From positions 4,120,501 through 4,180,500 of the forward strand of contig CM043942.1 in the NCBI GenBank assembly GCA_014529385.2: a stretch of 60,000 nt of DNA, in the 5' to 3' direction. Below are positions 10,896 to 20,592 of the stretch, one piece after another. The notes beneath the pieces are model-generated. The model was not told where the DNA came from. It did not search any database and was given only the letters and a program-made list of their open reading frames with translations. The first letter of the stretch is position 1; every line of letters starts with the position of its first letter. A program made the translations under genes and the position numbers. Source of the DNA: Adiantum capillus-veneris. Its lineage: Eukaryota; Streptophyta; Polypodiopsida; Polypodiales; Pteridaceae.

Positions 10896-12362
10896 GGATC
10901 GTCTCATGGAACGTGCAGGGACTAGGTGGGCCCCAGTTTCAGCGACAGCGGGGCCGATTGCGTCAGGAGCTTCAGCGTTGCCTTGTGGGAGGAGAGATTG
11001 ATCTCCTTATGCTCCAGGAGCACCATCTGCATGAGAGCTGCATTCGGCGATGTGGTCAGATTTTGCGTAGTCGTTATGATACCTTTTGGTCAGCTGCTTT
11101 TGGACCTGGAGACATCCAGGGTGGGGTTTGTATGACTATTGCGGACTCTTTGCAGCAGGCCATTGTGGGCAGAGGGATTATTGTGCCAGGCAGGGCTGAG
11201 TGGATTACTATGCAGGTTCAGGGTGGCCTTGTGGGCTTCCTGAACATCTATGCGCCCAATGTAGCGAGTGCTCGTGCAAAGTTTTGGTCACAAATTGTTG
11301 AGTCTTTGCCGCAGGTCGATCATTGGTGTGTAGGAGGGGACTTCAACATGTTGGAGGACCCTTCTGACAGGATTGGTGGCAGCCATGCTACTATGCATAG
11401 AGTCGAGTTGGCAGCTTGGGAGAGGTTTTGTATGACTTTGAGAGTCTCGGATACATGGCAGCACTCTGGTTTTGTGAGGCCCCCAGACAGTCTTGCCTTC
11501 TCTAGATCGGACCGCAAAGTGGGAGGAGTGAATCTATCGTAGATAGATCGCTTCTAAACTAGTGACCACTTCAGTGACTTGGGGGGTTTAGTGGGCATCT
11601 TGGCAGGGACTTCCTTCTCGGACCATGCTCCAGTGATCCTCACGGTGGCAGACAAGCAGAGGATTGGGAGCACGATGCTTCGCATCCCAGAGAGAGTCTT
11701 GTTAGACTCAGCACTCAGAGAGAGGGTAGAGGCTCTCTGGACATAGGGCATGGACAACCAGGTCTCACCTGCAGACAGAGTGGCCTCAGGCCTAGCTCAG
11801 CTTAGCCACTTTTTTCTTCAGGAGTCTCTAGCCCGCCGGGCTGCAGCGTCTCAAACGAGGCATTGCTTCACTACAGTGGATGCAGGAGCAGCATCCAGAC
11901 AGTCCATGGTTGGAGGAGCAGTTACAGCAAGCTCGACAAGAGCTTGCTAGCACAGAGGAGAGGCGTCATGAGTTTGCCTTTCACCGACAGGCATCTCAGT
12001 GGACTCGGGTGGGTGACAGAGTGACTGTTGCCTTTTTTGAGACAGCGGGACCTCGACACTCGCAGGCCAAGGTCATTCAGTTGAGGAGACCCGATGGGTC
12101 AGTTGCTTGTGAGCCCGAGGATATGCGTGCAGTTGCTACTGACTTTTACCGCGAGTTACTGTCGGTTGAGCCTAAGTCAGAGCGGCAGGATGCATGCAGG
12201 GACAAGGTTTAGGCACAGATGCCATGTCTTGTGACAGAGGAGATGCGCCAGAGGCTTGAGATGCCACTTCAGCTTGAGAAGCTACACACAGCTCTTAGGG
12301 CCCTCCCTCGTGGTAGCTGCCCAGGTGAGGATGGGTTGACTCCCAGCTTTCTCTTGGAGTAC
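10892..12362 (+). pseudogene. LINE ORF2, endonuclease half, broken and cut by LTR copy B
   Basis: ATG at 10892 begins MRIVSWNVQGLG, the APE-type endonuclease signature. Further motifs are LLMLQEHH (catalytic Glu), NIYAPN, VGGDFNM and SFSDHAPV with the SDH triad at 11618-11626. The enzyme nicks the chromosome to prime reverse transcription. Stops occur at 11540-11542 (TAG) and just after; a shift moves the frame near 11880-11950. The following linker ends in ALPRGSCPGEDGLTPSF, the lead-in to L1 RT, and the reading stops at the junction with the LTR element. The rest resumes at 17143. Confidence 0.88.
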
Positions 12363-12367
12363 TAGGA
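12363..12367 (+). repeat. 5' target-site duplication of copy B (TAGGA)
   Basis: It pairs with TGGGA at 17143-17147. The downstream copy reads as a Trp codon in the LINE RT frame (Y-W-D-L-L-G-P-D), so TGGGA is the original and this copy has a G to A change that made a stop. Confidence 0.85.
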
Positions 12368-12691
12368 TGTCACGTGACACATCCCAACCCTATGTGTCCG
12401 TGGACAAGCTACACCACAGCAGGGTTCAATCAGTCCAGTCAGTTTAGATTAGCAGTGATCTGGCACTTTTGTGAGTCTATTCGTAGACCGTACATGCCCA
12501 ATCACTTAGCATAGATGTATATCCTCCGGTTGCACACAGCATGATCATCGGAATTCCCATCAGAATCCATTAGCATCAGTTAGGGGAATTTTCCAGTGCA
12601 TTTAGCCTATTTTCCTATTTATTGGTATTTTCACTTATTATTTTTAAGTGACTTTCCAACAAAAGTAGGTAGGGCAATTTTGCTAAGTTAA

Positions 12692-12698
12692 TATATAA
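12692..12698 (+). promoter_or_regulatory. TATA box of copy B 5' LTR
   Basis: TATATAA, kept at 16161-16167 in the 3' LTR and as TATATATAA near 7170 in copy A. It marks the likely U3/R border about 30 bases downstream. Confidence 0.6.
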
Positions 12699-12776
12699 GC
12701 AAACCCAAGTTAGCATTTTCTGGCAGAAGAGGCAGCAGGAGCTTCCCGCTCAACAGGCAACTTCTCAGCAGTACCA

Positions 12777-12807
<31 letters not shown>

Positions 12808-12937
12808 CTCCCCCCAGCAGTAGACCCTCGCCATACCTCACCATCCCCTTGGCGTTTCCTTCTCTAGCAGAGCAGATCCATCACCTTGAAGCTTCCACCT
12901 TCTGGAGCTGTCCCCCCATCAGATCAGCCCTCTCATT

Positions 12938-13190
12938 AGCGTTTTGTCATCACAAAAACGCCAGCCTAAAACCTCAGCTTTGCTAGCGTTTTTCACAAGC
13001 AGCCCACCAGCATTTTTGCATCTCCACAGCCCAACGTTTTTGGCAAGAACAGGAACAGTCCAGCGTTTTTTATCCTCAGCCAAACCAGCAGCAGGACCTC
13101 AGCTTTTTCCAGCGTTTTCAGCCCATTACTAACGCTAGGATAACTGCAGCCTCAGCGTTTTTACAGCAGAGATTCAGCCTTGAAAAAAAC
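12938..13190 (+). repeat. Array of spaced GCGTTTT motifs in the LTR
   Basis: At least six GCGTTTT cores, mostly as AGCGTTTT, lie in about 250 bases, with inverted ones (AAAACGC) at about 12955 and 13188 and near-matches between. The spacing is irregular, so this is not a simple tandem repeat. The same motif recurs at 16379-16630, 4438-4650, 7270-7480 and 8231-8350. Confidence 0.75.
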
Positions 13191-13467
13191 GCAGAATTCA
13201 GCAATTAGATACACACAGTTTTCAGCAAATACACAGTCGCAAATCAGCCCCCATATTGGTTGCAGGTGTTCCCCCATTTTCAGCCATAAAAACACAGCCA
13301 AAACAGTCATTTTCAGTCACCGAAACAGTGCCGTAATTCAGCGATTACAAGATCTCAGATTTCAGCCATCAAGTCGTCGTCGTCACCACCATCGTCGTCG
13401 TCGGCATAGTCCAAGTTGCATCAGTCCATTGCATACGCATTGTACACCTTTGTGCAATCAAAGTAGA

Positions 13468-13489
13468 CCACTCTCGCCGACGAGAGTGG
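13468..13489 (+). other. Conserved LTR hairpin, nine-pair stem
   Basis: CCACTCTCG, loop CCGA, CGAGAGTGG. The 3' LTR has it at 16906-16927 with loop CCCA. Copy A has it at 4957-4978 with one G-T pair. It lies after the TATA box and before AATAAA, so both ends of the transcript would carry it. Confidence 0.8.
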
Positions 13490-13650
13490 GGCCTTCGGAG
13501 GAGGGTTTTACAACCTCTCGGGTGTCGTATCTCTTCTCTCAGTCTCATTCACTTGCACGCACAATATCCACTCACTTTGTTCGTGATCATAGCACTCTCC
13601 ATAAGTCGGAAGGCTCTCTCCTTCCCTAAGAACTAAAAGGAACCTTGAGC

Positions 13651-13656
13651 AATAAA
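13651..13656 (+). terminator. Poly(A) signal AATAAA in copy B 5' LTR
   Basis: AATAAA about 50 bases before the LTR end; the same site is at 17089-17094 in the 3' LTR, where it would end the transcript. Confidence 0.55.
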
Positions 13657-13705
13657 GATCACTAATCTTGAGAAAATACAACATTCATTCCGATGCACCT
13701 AACAT

Positions 13706-13717
13706 TGGTATCAGAGC
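13706..13717 (+). other. Primer-binding site of copy B
   Basis: TGGTATCAGAGC, complementary to the 3' end of plant initiator Met tRNA, one base after the LTR's CA. Confidence 0.92.
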
Positions 13718-14783
13718 TTTGGAAGTGTTCTGCATTACTCAAGGAAAGAACCACAAGAACCACAAGAATTTTTTTGCTTGTTGCGATCGCACGAACCCAA
13801 GTTTACTTGGGCGTGGCAATTCCTAATCGTGTTTTGTTGAAGAGTGACAGGAATCCCAAGAAAGAAGGGCTTGTCCAGCCTCCCCTTGTGTCTCTTTTCA
13901 CTCATTGAGAGCGGACCGTGCACTCAGCGGCCGGCCAATCGACATGAGGTGGGAAAAAGCAACCTTGGTGTGAGCGCAAGGCCGCCAAGGGGTACGCCCG
14001 CAGAAAAGGGTAGAACTCGGGTGAAGAGATGATTCTTCTCCAACGCGATTTGCAAGCGAAAGAAAACCTCAAGAACCTCAAGAACCCAAGACCCTCAAGA
14101 CTCAAGAACCTCAAGAACCCAAGATTCTCACGAATCAAGGACCTCAAGACCCTCAAGAACCCAAGTTCCTCGTGAACTTAAGCACCAAGACCACAAGAAC
14201 CCACGACTTCAGAATGATCATCACTCGAAGCGGAATGGATACTTCGCTCGGAGGTGATGAGCATGAGAGAGGCGAAGAAGAATTTTCCCCACCAGGAGGT
14301 TTTTCCGACCCTTCCCCATCTACGACAAAGATTGCACTAACTCCTATGGAGGAGTTGGACCAAGAAAAAGAAGCAGAAAGAAAAGCCTGGGAAGAAGACA
14401 TGGCGGCCATAGAGCGCCAGTACCAAGAAAGAATGGCAGCCATAGCGCGTGAGATCGAGCAAGCACGCTTGGAAGCCAAAGCAAGAGAAGCAGAATTTAA
14501 TCAAGAGAACAAAGAAATGCAAGCCAAGTTTGATCGCCAGAACAAAGCAATAAGGCAAGAGATGTCGCGACTATTTTCTGGAATGCAGGCACAGATGCAA
14601 CAAGATCGGGAAACGGAGACTCTCTCAGTCTCTTCTTCTCCCAAGCATGACACGCAGGATTTGCATGATTGTGTGAAGCATGATGATGATTTGATTGACA
14701 ATGACTTGCATGATGATTTGAATGACAAGGATAAGCATGATGATTTGGATGCCAATAATTTGCATAATGATTTGGATGACAAT

Positions 14784-14900
14784 GACAAGCATGATGATTT
14801 GCATGATCAAGATGTGATTTCTCACAAGCATGATGATTTGCATGATCAAGATGTGATTTCTCACAAGCATGATGAGTTGCATGAAGATGATGTGATTGTT
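14784..14900 (+). repeat. Three tandem 39-bp coding repeats (13 residues each)
   Basis: Units at 14784-14822, 14823-14861 and 14862-14900 encode [D/H]KHDDLHDQDVIS-type text; the third has changed to EDDVIV. The same unit repeats in copy A (about 5850-5965). The unit length, a multiple of three, keeps the frame. Confidence 0.88.
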
Positions 14901-15823
14901 CACAAGGATGATGTGTTAGTTGATGCTTTTTCTAGTGAAGCTAACCTCGTTGTAGATTCGATCAATCACCAAGAATCGATCTTGGCTTTCAAGTCGAGGT
15001 CCACAGATCCCCCACAAGAAGATTCGATAGATCCCGAAGGAGCGATCTTGGCTCTCGAGCCTTGGTCAAAAGCACCCTCACAGGAAGTATTATGTGTTCA
15101 CATGATTGATACGCACACATTGTTCGATTGTTTCATTCATGATCGTTTCCTGTATTTTAATCAGCATCGTTATGTGATCCCTTTTCCTAGGCATGACATA
15201 TTGTATGTTGAGTAAGTTTCTCTCATGAGAGCACGAATGTGCGGATTGTTCATGAAAAGCTGAAAAGTTTGTATGTAAGGAAGTCACATTTCATGTCTCT
15301 TCCTTGGCATGACACAGTTCCCGAAAGAGCACATGACAGTATGAGCACCAAGCATGGGCATTTCCATTGTGATTTGCCACAGTTGATTGATTTCGATCAA
15401 ACAGAAAAGATTCGACCTCATTGTTTGCATGTGTTTGATGAACGGGTTGTCACTCCGTCTCTATGTTCATCTACAATGCATACACACTCTTTAGAGAAGA
15501 CAATATTTTTTTCCTTCACTTTACATGGAATGGGTATGTTCATGGTTTTGTGTTGGAGATGGTTTCAGGAATTTTCAGCCATGGAGATTCTTGAAGACGA
15601 AAGAAACATGACTCTAGACGAAGTTGACGCATCGAAGGAGCCACAAGAGACTTTGAGTCGCTTTCGACGCGGCCCAAAGAAGCAAGCATTGCAGACCTTT
15701 ATGAAGTTCAAGTACCGCACGACCCACATCAGAGTGGGCCGGCGAAGAGTCCCTTCCAAGATTCCGGATGTTGTTGGCGATCTCCCTCGACGCCATACAG
15801 TTCGGTACCCATACCTCACTTTG

Positions 15824-15835
15824 AAAAGGAGGGGA
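15824..15835 (+). other. Polypurine tract of copy B
   Basis: AAAAGGAGGGGA directly before the 3' LTR's TG. It is where plus-strand DNA synthesis would start. Confidence 0.85.
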
Positions 15836-17142
15836 TGTCACGTGACACATCCCAACCCTATGTGTCCGTGGACAAGCTACACCACTGCAGGGTTCAGTCA
15901 ATCCAGTCAATTTAGATTAGCAATGATCTTGCACTTTTGTGGAGTCTATTCGTAGACCGTACATGCCCAGTCACTTAGCATAGATGCATATCCTCCGGTT
16001 GCACACAGCATGATCATCGGAATTCCCATCAAAATCCATTAGCATCAGTTAGGAGAATTTTCCAGTGCATTTAGCCTATTTTTCTATTTATTGGTATTTT
16101 CACTTATTATTTTTAAGTGACTTTCCAACAAAAGTAGGTAGGGCAATTTTGCTAAGTTAATATATAAGCAAACCCAAGTTAGCACTTTCTGGCAGAAGAG
16201 GTAGCAGGAGCTTCCCGCTCAACAGGCAACTTCTCAGCAGTTCTCCCCCCCCCCCCAGCAGTAGACCCTCGCCATACCTCTCACCATCCCCTTGGCGTTT
16301 CCTTCTCTAGCAACAGATCCATCGCCTTGAAGCTTCCACCTTCTGGCGATGTCCCCCCTGCAGATCAGCCCTCTCATTAGCGTTTTGTCATCACAAAAAC
16401 GCCAGCCTAAAACCTCAGCTTTGCTAGCGTTTTTCACAAGCAGCCCACCAGCGTTTTTGCATCTCCACAGCCCAGCATTTTTGGCAAGAACAGGAACAGT
16501 CCAGCGTTTTTTATCCTCAGCCAAACCAGCAGCAGAACCTCAGCTTTTTCCAGCGTTTTCAGCCCATTACTAACGCTAGGATAACTGCAGCCTCAGCGTT
16601 TTTACATCAGAGATTCAGCCTTGAAAAAAACGCAGAATTCAGCAATTAGATACACACAGTTTTCAGCAGATACACAGTCGCAAATCAGCCCCCAGATTGG
16701 TTGCCGATGTTCCCCCATTTTCAGCCATAAAAACGCAGCCAAAACAGTCATTTTCAGCCACCGAAACAGTCCCGAAATTCAGCGATTACAAGATCTCAGA
16801 TTTCAGCCATCAAGTCGTCGTCGTCACCACCGTCGTCGTCGGCATAGTCCAAGTTGCATCAGTCCATTGCATATGCATTGTACACCTTTGTGCAATCAAA
16901 GTAGACCACTCTCGCCCACGAGAGTGGGACCTTTGGAGGAGGGTTTTACAACCTCTTGGGTGTCGTATCTCTTCTCTCAGTCTCATTCACTTGCACGCAC
17001 AATATCCACTCACTTTGTTCGTGATCATAGCACTCTCCATAAGTCGGAAGGCTCTCTCCTTCCCTAAGAACTAAAAGGAACCTTGAGCAATAAAGATCAC
17101 TAATCTTGAGAAAATACAATATTCAATCCGCTAAACCTAACA
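15836..17142 (+). repeat. 3' LTR of copy B
   Basis: It starts TGTCACGTGACAC and ends CTAACA, and matches the 5' LTR along its length including TATA, motif array, hairpin (16906-16927) and AATAAA (17089-17094). Its C run is 12 bases (16245-16256) where the 5' LTR has 28. Confidence 0.92.
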
Positions 17143-17147
17143 TGGGA
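17143..17147 (+). repeat. 3' target-site duplication of copy B (TGGGA)
   Basis: The first base of the resumed LINE ORF2, with TGG as a Trp codon. It is the unmutated partner of TAGGA at 12363-12367. Confidence 0.85.
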
Positions 17148-20019
17148 CCTGCTTGGCCCAGATCTTTGTAGTGCTTTTCAGTACATTTTGTACACAGGGG
17201 GTGATGCCTGACAGAATGAGTGAGGGCCTGATCTATCTCATTCCCAAGGAGGGTGGCTCCTTGGATGAGATTCGACAGTGGCGCCCCATCACCATCCTCC
17301 ACTCAGCCTACAAAATTCTTGCCAAGGCTCTGAGTTTGAGGATTCAGCCACTTTTAGAGAGCCTTATACATGGGACTCACACAGGTTTTGTCAAGGAACG
17401 CAGTATCCTTGACAACATCTTCACTTTTTGGGAAGCCTCTGCCCTGGCACGGCTCCGTGGTGAGGACCTTGTGATTCTTCTTCTCGATTTTGAGAAGGCA
17501 TACGACCGAGTTGACTAGGACTTTCTAGAGGGTACTCTCAGCAAGATGGGCTTCTCAGATGCTTGGATGAGAGGGGTGTCAGCTTTGTACAGACAAGCTC
17601 ACAGTCAAGTGCTTTTGGCAGGGGGGAGAGGTGAGCGCTTCATGCTCACATGCTCGGTCAAACAGGGTTGTCCTCTTGCCCCCTTTCTCTTTCTGTTCTA
17701 TGCGGAGGCGATGAGCAGATTTTTGGTGTCACAGCAGGTTGGTCTTCAGGGCTTGGCACTCCCTATTCGGGGAGAGGAGTTACTGGATGCTGAGTTTGCT
17801 GATGACTCAGCCTTGTACTTAGATGGCCAGGAGGTCAATCTTCACAGATGTGAGCAGGCTCTGGAGACCTTCTGCTGTGCATCGGGCGCACTGATCAACT
17901 GGAGAAAGACAGTGGCTTTCTCGGTTGGTAGTGCTCCTGTGCCAGATTGGATGCCAGGAGAGGGTTTCAGGTGGATTCCCCCAGGGATTGCAGTTCGGTA
18001 CTTGGGTTGTCAGGTTGGTTTGGACTTGTCTCCCAAGCAGCAGACTGCTCCTCTTCTCCTGTCCATCAGGAGAAGGCTGTTACATTGGAGCTCAACACGA
18101 CTTTCGCTAGCTGGCAGAGTAGTAGTTGCCAACCAGGTGCTGTTGGCGACTATGTGGTACATCACTTCCTACTGGATCTTCTCGAGTTCTTGTATCAGCC
18201 AGGTAGAGAGGCTGATCAGGAACTTCCTTTGGTCAGAATGTGACACTCAGATGGCCCGAGCCAAGGTGGCTTGGTCGGTCATCACACTTCCTTGTTCTCA
18301 GGGAGGAGTTGGGATCATTGATCCAGCATAGCAGAGCAGAGCCCTTCTAGGGAAGTTCATAGTCAGAGAACAACTTCCAGGTGAGGAGCCCTGGAAGGAG
18401 TTCTTGTTGCAGAGGCTTCGTGCCAGGGTGCCTCAGTCAGGAGGCCCTTGGCAACCTTCGACCACATGGATCTTTACAGAGATGCGCCGAGTTGGTTTGA
18501 GCAGGAGACTGGAGGACCGCTTCGCTGTGAGTTTGCTTCGTTGTTGGGAGCTCTTGCGGCATGGCCTGGAGCAGCGACAGCCGATGTGCACGGAGGAGCG
18601 CCTACGGCAGCCCCTCGTCTGGAACCCCATGGTTAGCACTCAGAGAGGCCACTTGGTTGGTAGTCGGCCTCATGTTTCCTGGGGTCCCATGGCAGCAGGT
18701 CCAGCACGCTCTCTAGGTGACAGGCTAGAGTTCACAGGTTTGTCAAAGGAGGTGCAGGGTTTCCAGGTGCAAAGTTTCCAGTTGCAGGGCATGAGAGGGG
18801 TGCAGAGCATGTGTCAGGACATCTCAGAGTCAGTTCCAGCTAAGTGGCTCACGCCTCTCGAGTCACTAGCACCCCGGTGGATGGGAGCCTTCACACGACT
18901 GGAGGTTCTCATTTCAATCAGGGCCTGCTCAGAGACTGTCCCAGCCCTGTTCTTCGAGCTTCAAGGTAGGGGACGATTACAGCGAGTTGCAGTAGAGGCC
19001 CCGCAGGTAGCAGAGTGCTGTTTTCAGAGGATCCGAGTTGTAGGCATCTGTGGGAGGACTTGCGTCATTGACCCTGACCCAGCAGCTCTTGAGACTGGAC
19101 ACTGAGGCTATGGGCTTGGGAGTGTTGTCCACTAGCACGAGTACAGTGGGATCCTAGTGAGTGGCTATGGAGGGACCCCTTCTCTTCTGCGACCACCCAA
19201 GAGTCCCCTTCTTTCAGTACACTGTTCGGCTTGGACGTCATATACTTGCAACACAGAGAGAGGCCCGCCCCGCTGCAGCACGTCATTGGCAGGAGGAGGG
19301 CCTCACAGTCGAGTTCTTGGCAGCCTTTTGGCAGAGGCTATGGGACTCTAGACATCCGAGGCGCGTCACTTTGTTTCAGTGGCTGGTTGCACACAGAGCT
19401 ACAACAGTAGGCAGCTCGCTTGTGCATAGTGGTCTCTCGACCGCATGTGCAGCCTGTGACCAGTTGGTGGAGAGTCAGCGTCAGTCTTTGGGACTGTCCC
19501 TCGGCCCAGCAGGTGTGGCTATGAGTTCTTCGGCCGATGCCTCCTCTCTCCACGGCTAGACAGTACACTAGGGGGGCAACGGCTTGGTCCACTCTCACGG
19601 GCCCGGCACTTCAGTTTGAGCTATCTTCCACCAGCAGGATGATAGTGACACAGGGGGGGCGTCCTACACTCCAGCCTGCTACAGAGCTTACTCCACAGGA
19701 GTGGTGCAGTGAGAGAGAGGAGTGTTGGGAGCTCATCAGTGGCCTGACATTGTGGTTCATTTGGCGGGCCCGCTATTTCCGCATTTTTGAGGCCCGCTCT
19801 GTGCCGCCAGCAGAGACTCTTCGTGACTTCTGGCTAGAGCTGATCCATACTCTCAATGGACAGCTTGAGGGACTACAGGGCAGCTCCGACCGCATGCGGG
19901 AGCGCCGCGAGGCTTTCCTTCGACTCTGGCGCCTTGGACCTTTCTATACCATTGTCCAAGGTGTGCTCCGATGGCACTACCGACCACTTGTGTGGCTTTT
20001 CCCTCCTCCCATCCCTTGA
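17143..20019 (+). pseudogene. LINE ORF2, reverse transcriptase and C-terminal half, broken
   Basis: The reading resumes with WDLLGPDL, shifts by one base at a G run near 17196-17200, then gives GLIYLIPKEGG, WRPITILHSAYKILAKALS, LLLDFEKAYDRVD, SVKQGCPLAP and EFADDSALYL (FADD at 17795-17806), all normal L1 RT landmarks. In-frame stops are TAG 17516-17518 (where the family has Trp) and TAG 18329-18331. The connector is open to about 19105. A zf-RVT-like end (HRATTVGSSL, CAAC, WDCPSAQQVW) spans 19160-19550 in shifted frames. The last part (19537-20019) has WFIWRARYFRIFEA and ends PPPIP-stop. It is the enzyme that copies the LINE RNA at the nick; inactive here. Confidence 0.9.
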
Positions 20020-20166
20020 TTTAGCCTCATTGTATATATGTTGTTCTTTCATTGGGAGAGTCTCCCCATCATGCTTGTTGTAGCCCTCTCTTGCAGAGGT
20101 GGTTATAGCCCTATGGGCAGCTTTCATTAACTAATAGAAGGATCTTTTTCTCGAAAAAAAAAAAAA
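20020..20166 (+). other. LINE 3' UTR and poly(A) tail
   Basis: A short 3' UTR ends in a 13-A run (20154-20166), directly followed by the second target duplication (20165-20181, sharing the last As). This fixes the LINE's orientation and 3' end. Confidence 0.92.
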
Positions 20167-20181
20167 GTTCTCTTGCTAGGA

Positions 20182-20288
20182 GATACCGCAAGAGCCAGGC
20201 TTTCTCAAGAGGCTAGGACAACCCATGTGGAGACCGTGACAGTGGTCTCATGTGCACGAGCAGTCGGTAGTGTCAGTAGCAATCACAA
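20182..20288. other. Old flanking DNA between the LINE and Copia 1
   Basis: Non-coding; continues the sequence left of 8472 once the LINE is removed. Ends in CACAA, the left target duplication of Copia 1. Confidence 0.6.
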
Positions 20289-20515
20289 TGTTGGAATTAG
20301 GGTTGCAAGAAAACACACATAGCTTAGAGAAGACGAAGGAAGCTCAAGGCACACAATAGAGAGTGTATTACTTAGTGTGCAATGCAAAGATAGATAGCCC
20401 TAGAATGATGGACGTATATACAATGCACGGGGGGAAAAACCTCCTAAAGAGGGGAAAAATGCCCCAACGGTCCTAGTGTGTTCACACACATCACTACCAT
20501 ATGTATATGGTAACA
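20289..20515 (-). repeat. 3' LTR of Copia 1
   Basis: On the plus strand it reads TGTTGGAATT..ATGGTAACA. Same family as the LTRs at 55001-55226 and 59793-59939. On the minus strand it is preceded by a G-rich purine tract (complement of 20518-20526). Confidence 0.9.
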
Positions 20516-20592
20516 AATCCCCCCTAAGAGTGATGCTATGAACGAGGGCTGACACGAAGAGTAAAGGGAAGTGCCATGCCTTGAGGACAGGA

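Larger units (their letters stand above)
12368..13704 (+). repeat. 5' LTR of copy B
   Basis: It starts TGTCACGTGACAC and ends CTAACA. Inside are a TATATAA box (12692-12698), a 28-base C run (12777-12804), an array of GCGTTTT motifs on both strands (12938-13190), a perfect hairpin (13468-13489) and AATAAA (13651-13656). The TATA and AATAAA positions imply a very long R region of roughly 0.9 kb. It is 1337 bp against 1307 bp for the 3' LTR; part of the difference is C-run length. Confidence 0.92.
14214..15835 (+). pseudogene. Coiled-coil / His-Asp-repeat protein of copy B, frameshifted near 15213
   Basis: I chose ATG at 14214 (MIITRSGMDTS) because copy A conserves it; the upstream reading to 14172 is not conserved. 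The frame is open to TAA at 15213-15215 (333 residues). It then resumes in another frame at about 15239 and runs into the PPT, giving an ancestral length near 540. Order: ITRSG start; charged coiled coil (about residues 45-135, EAERKAWEEDMAAIERQYQ and on); Ser-rich hinge; His/Asp-rich section with 13-residue repeats (HKHDDLHDQDVIS); an acidic part; a C-terminal half with FHCDLPQLID, FTLHGMGMFM and a basic end (RRGPKKQALQTFMKFKYR). There is no zinc knuckle and no DSG, RT or integrase motif. TRSG near the N-terminus is seen in some gag proteins, so a highly diverged gag is possible. Function unknown. Confidence 0.8.
12368..17142 (+). mobile_element. Copy B of the HDDL-repeat LTR family (complete, non-autonomous)
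   Basis: A complete LTR element of 4775 bp: 5' LTR, PBS, 2.1-kb interior with a single ORF region, PPT, 3' LTR and a 5-bp target duplication. Nothing resembling protease, RT, RNase H or integrase is encoded, so it must have been moved by proteins of another element. It interrupts the LINE ORF2 between the endonuclease linker and the RT domain. Confidence 0.93.
8489..20166 (+). mobile_element. Full-length L1-like LINE, split by LTR copy B
   Basis: It is bounded by 17-bp target duplications and ends in a poly(A) run (20154-20166). Order: C-rich 5' UTR, ORF1 (8985-10895), ORF2 with endonuclease (10892 on) and RT (17143 on), 3' UTR, poly(A). With the 4775-bp LTR element and one 5-bp duplication removed, the LINE is about 6.9 kb. 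Both ORFs carry several stops and frameshifts, so it cannot make its proteins now, but both of its ends are intact. Confidence 0.93.

Noticed and set aside
14784-14900. CRISPR-like array
   Set aside because: The units are directly adjacent without spacers, encode protein in frame, and the context is eukaryotic.
17153-17518. Independent gene start at 17153
   Set aside because: It begins at TTG, and the preceding bases WDLLGPDL belong to the same RT with a one-base shift.
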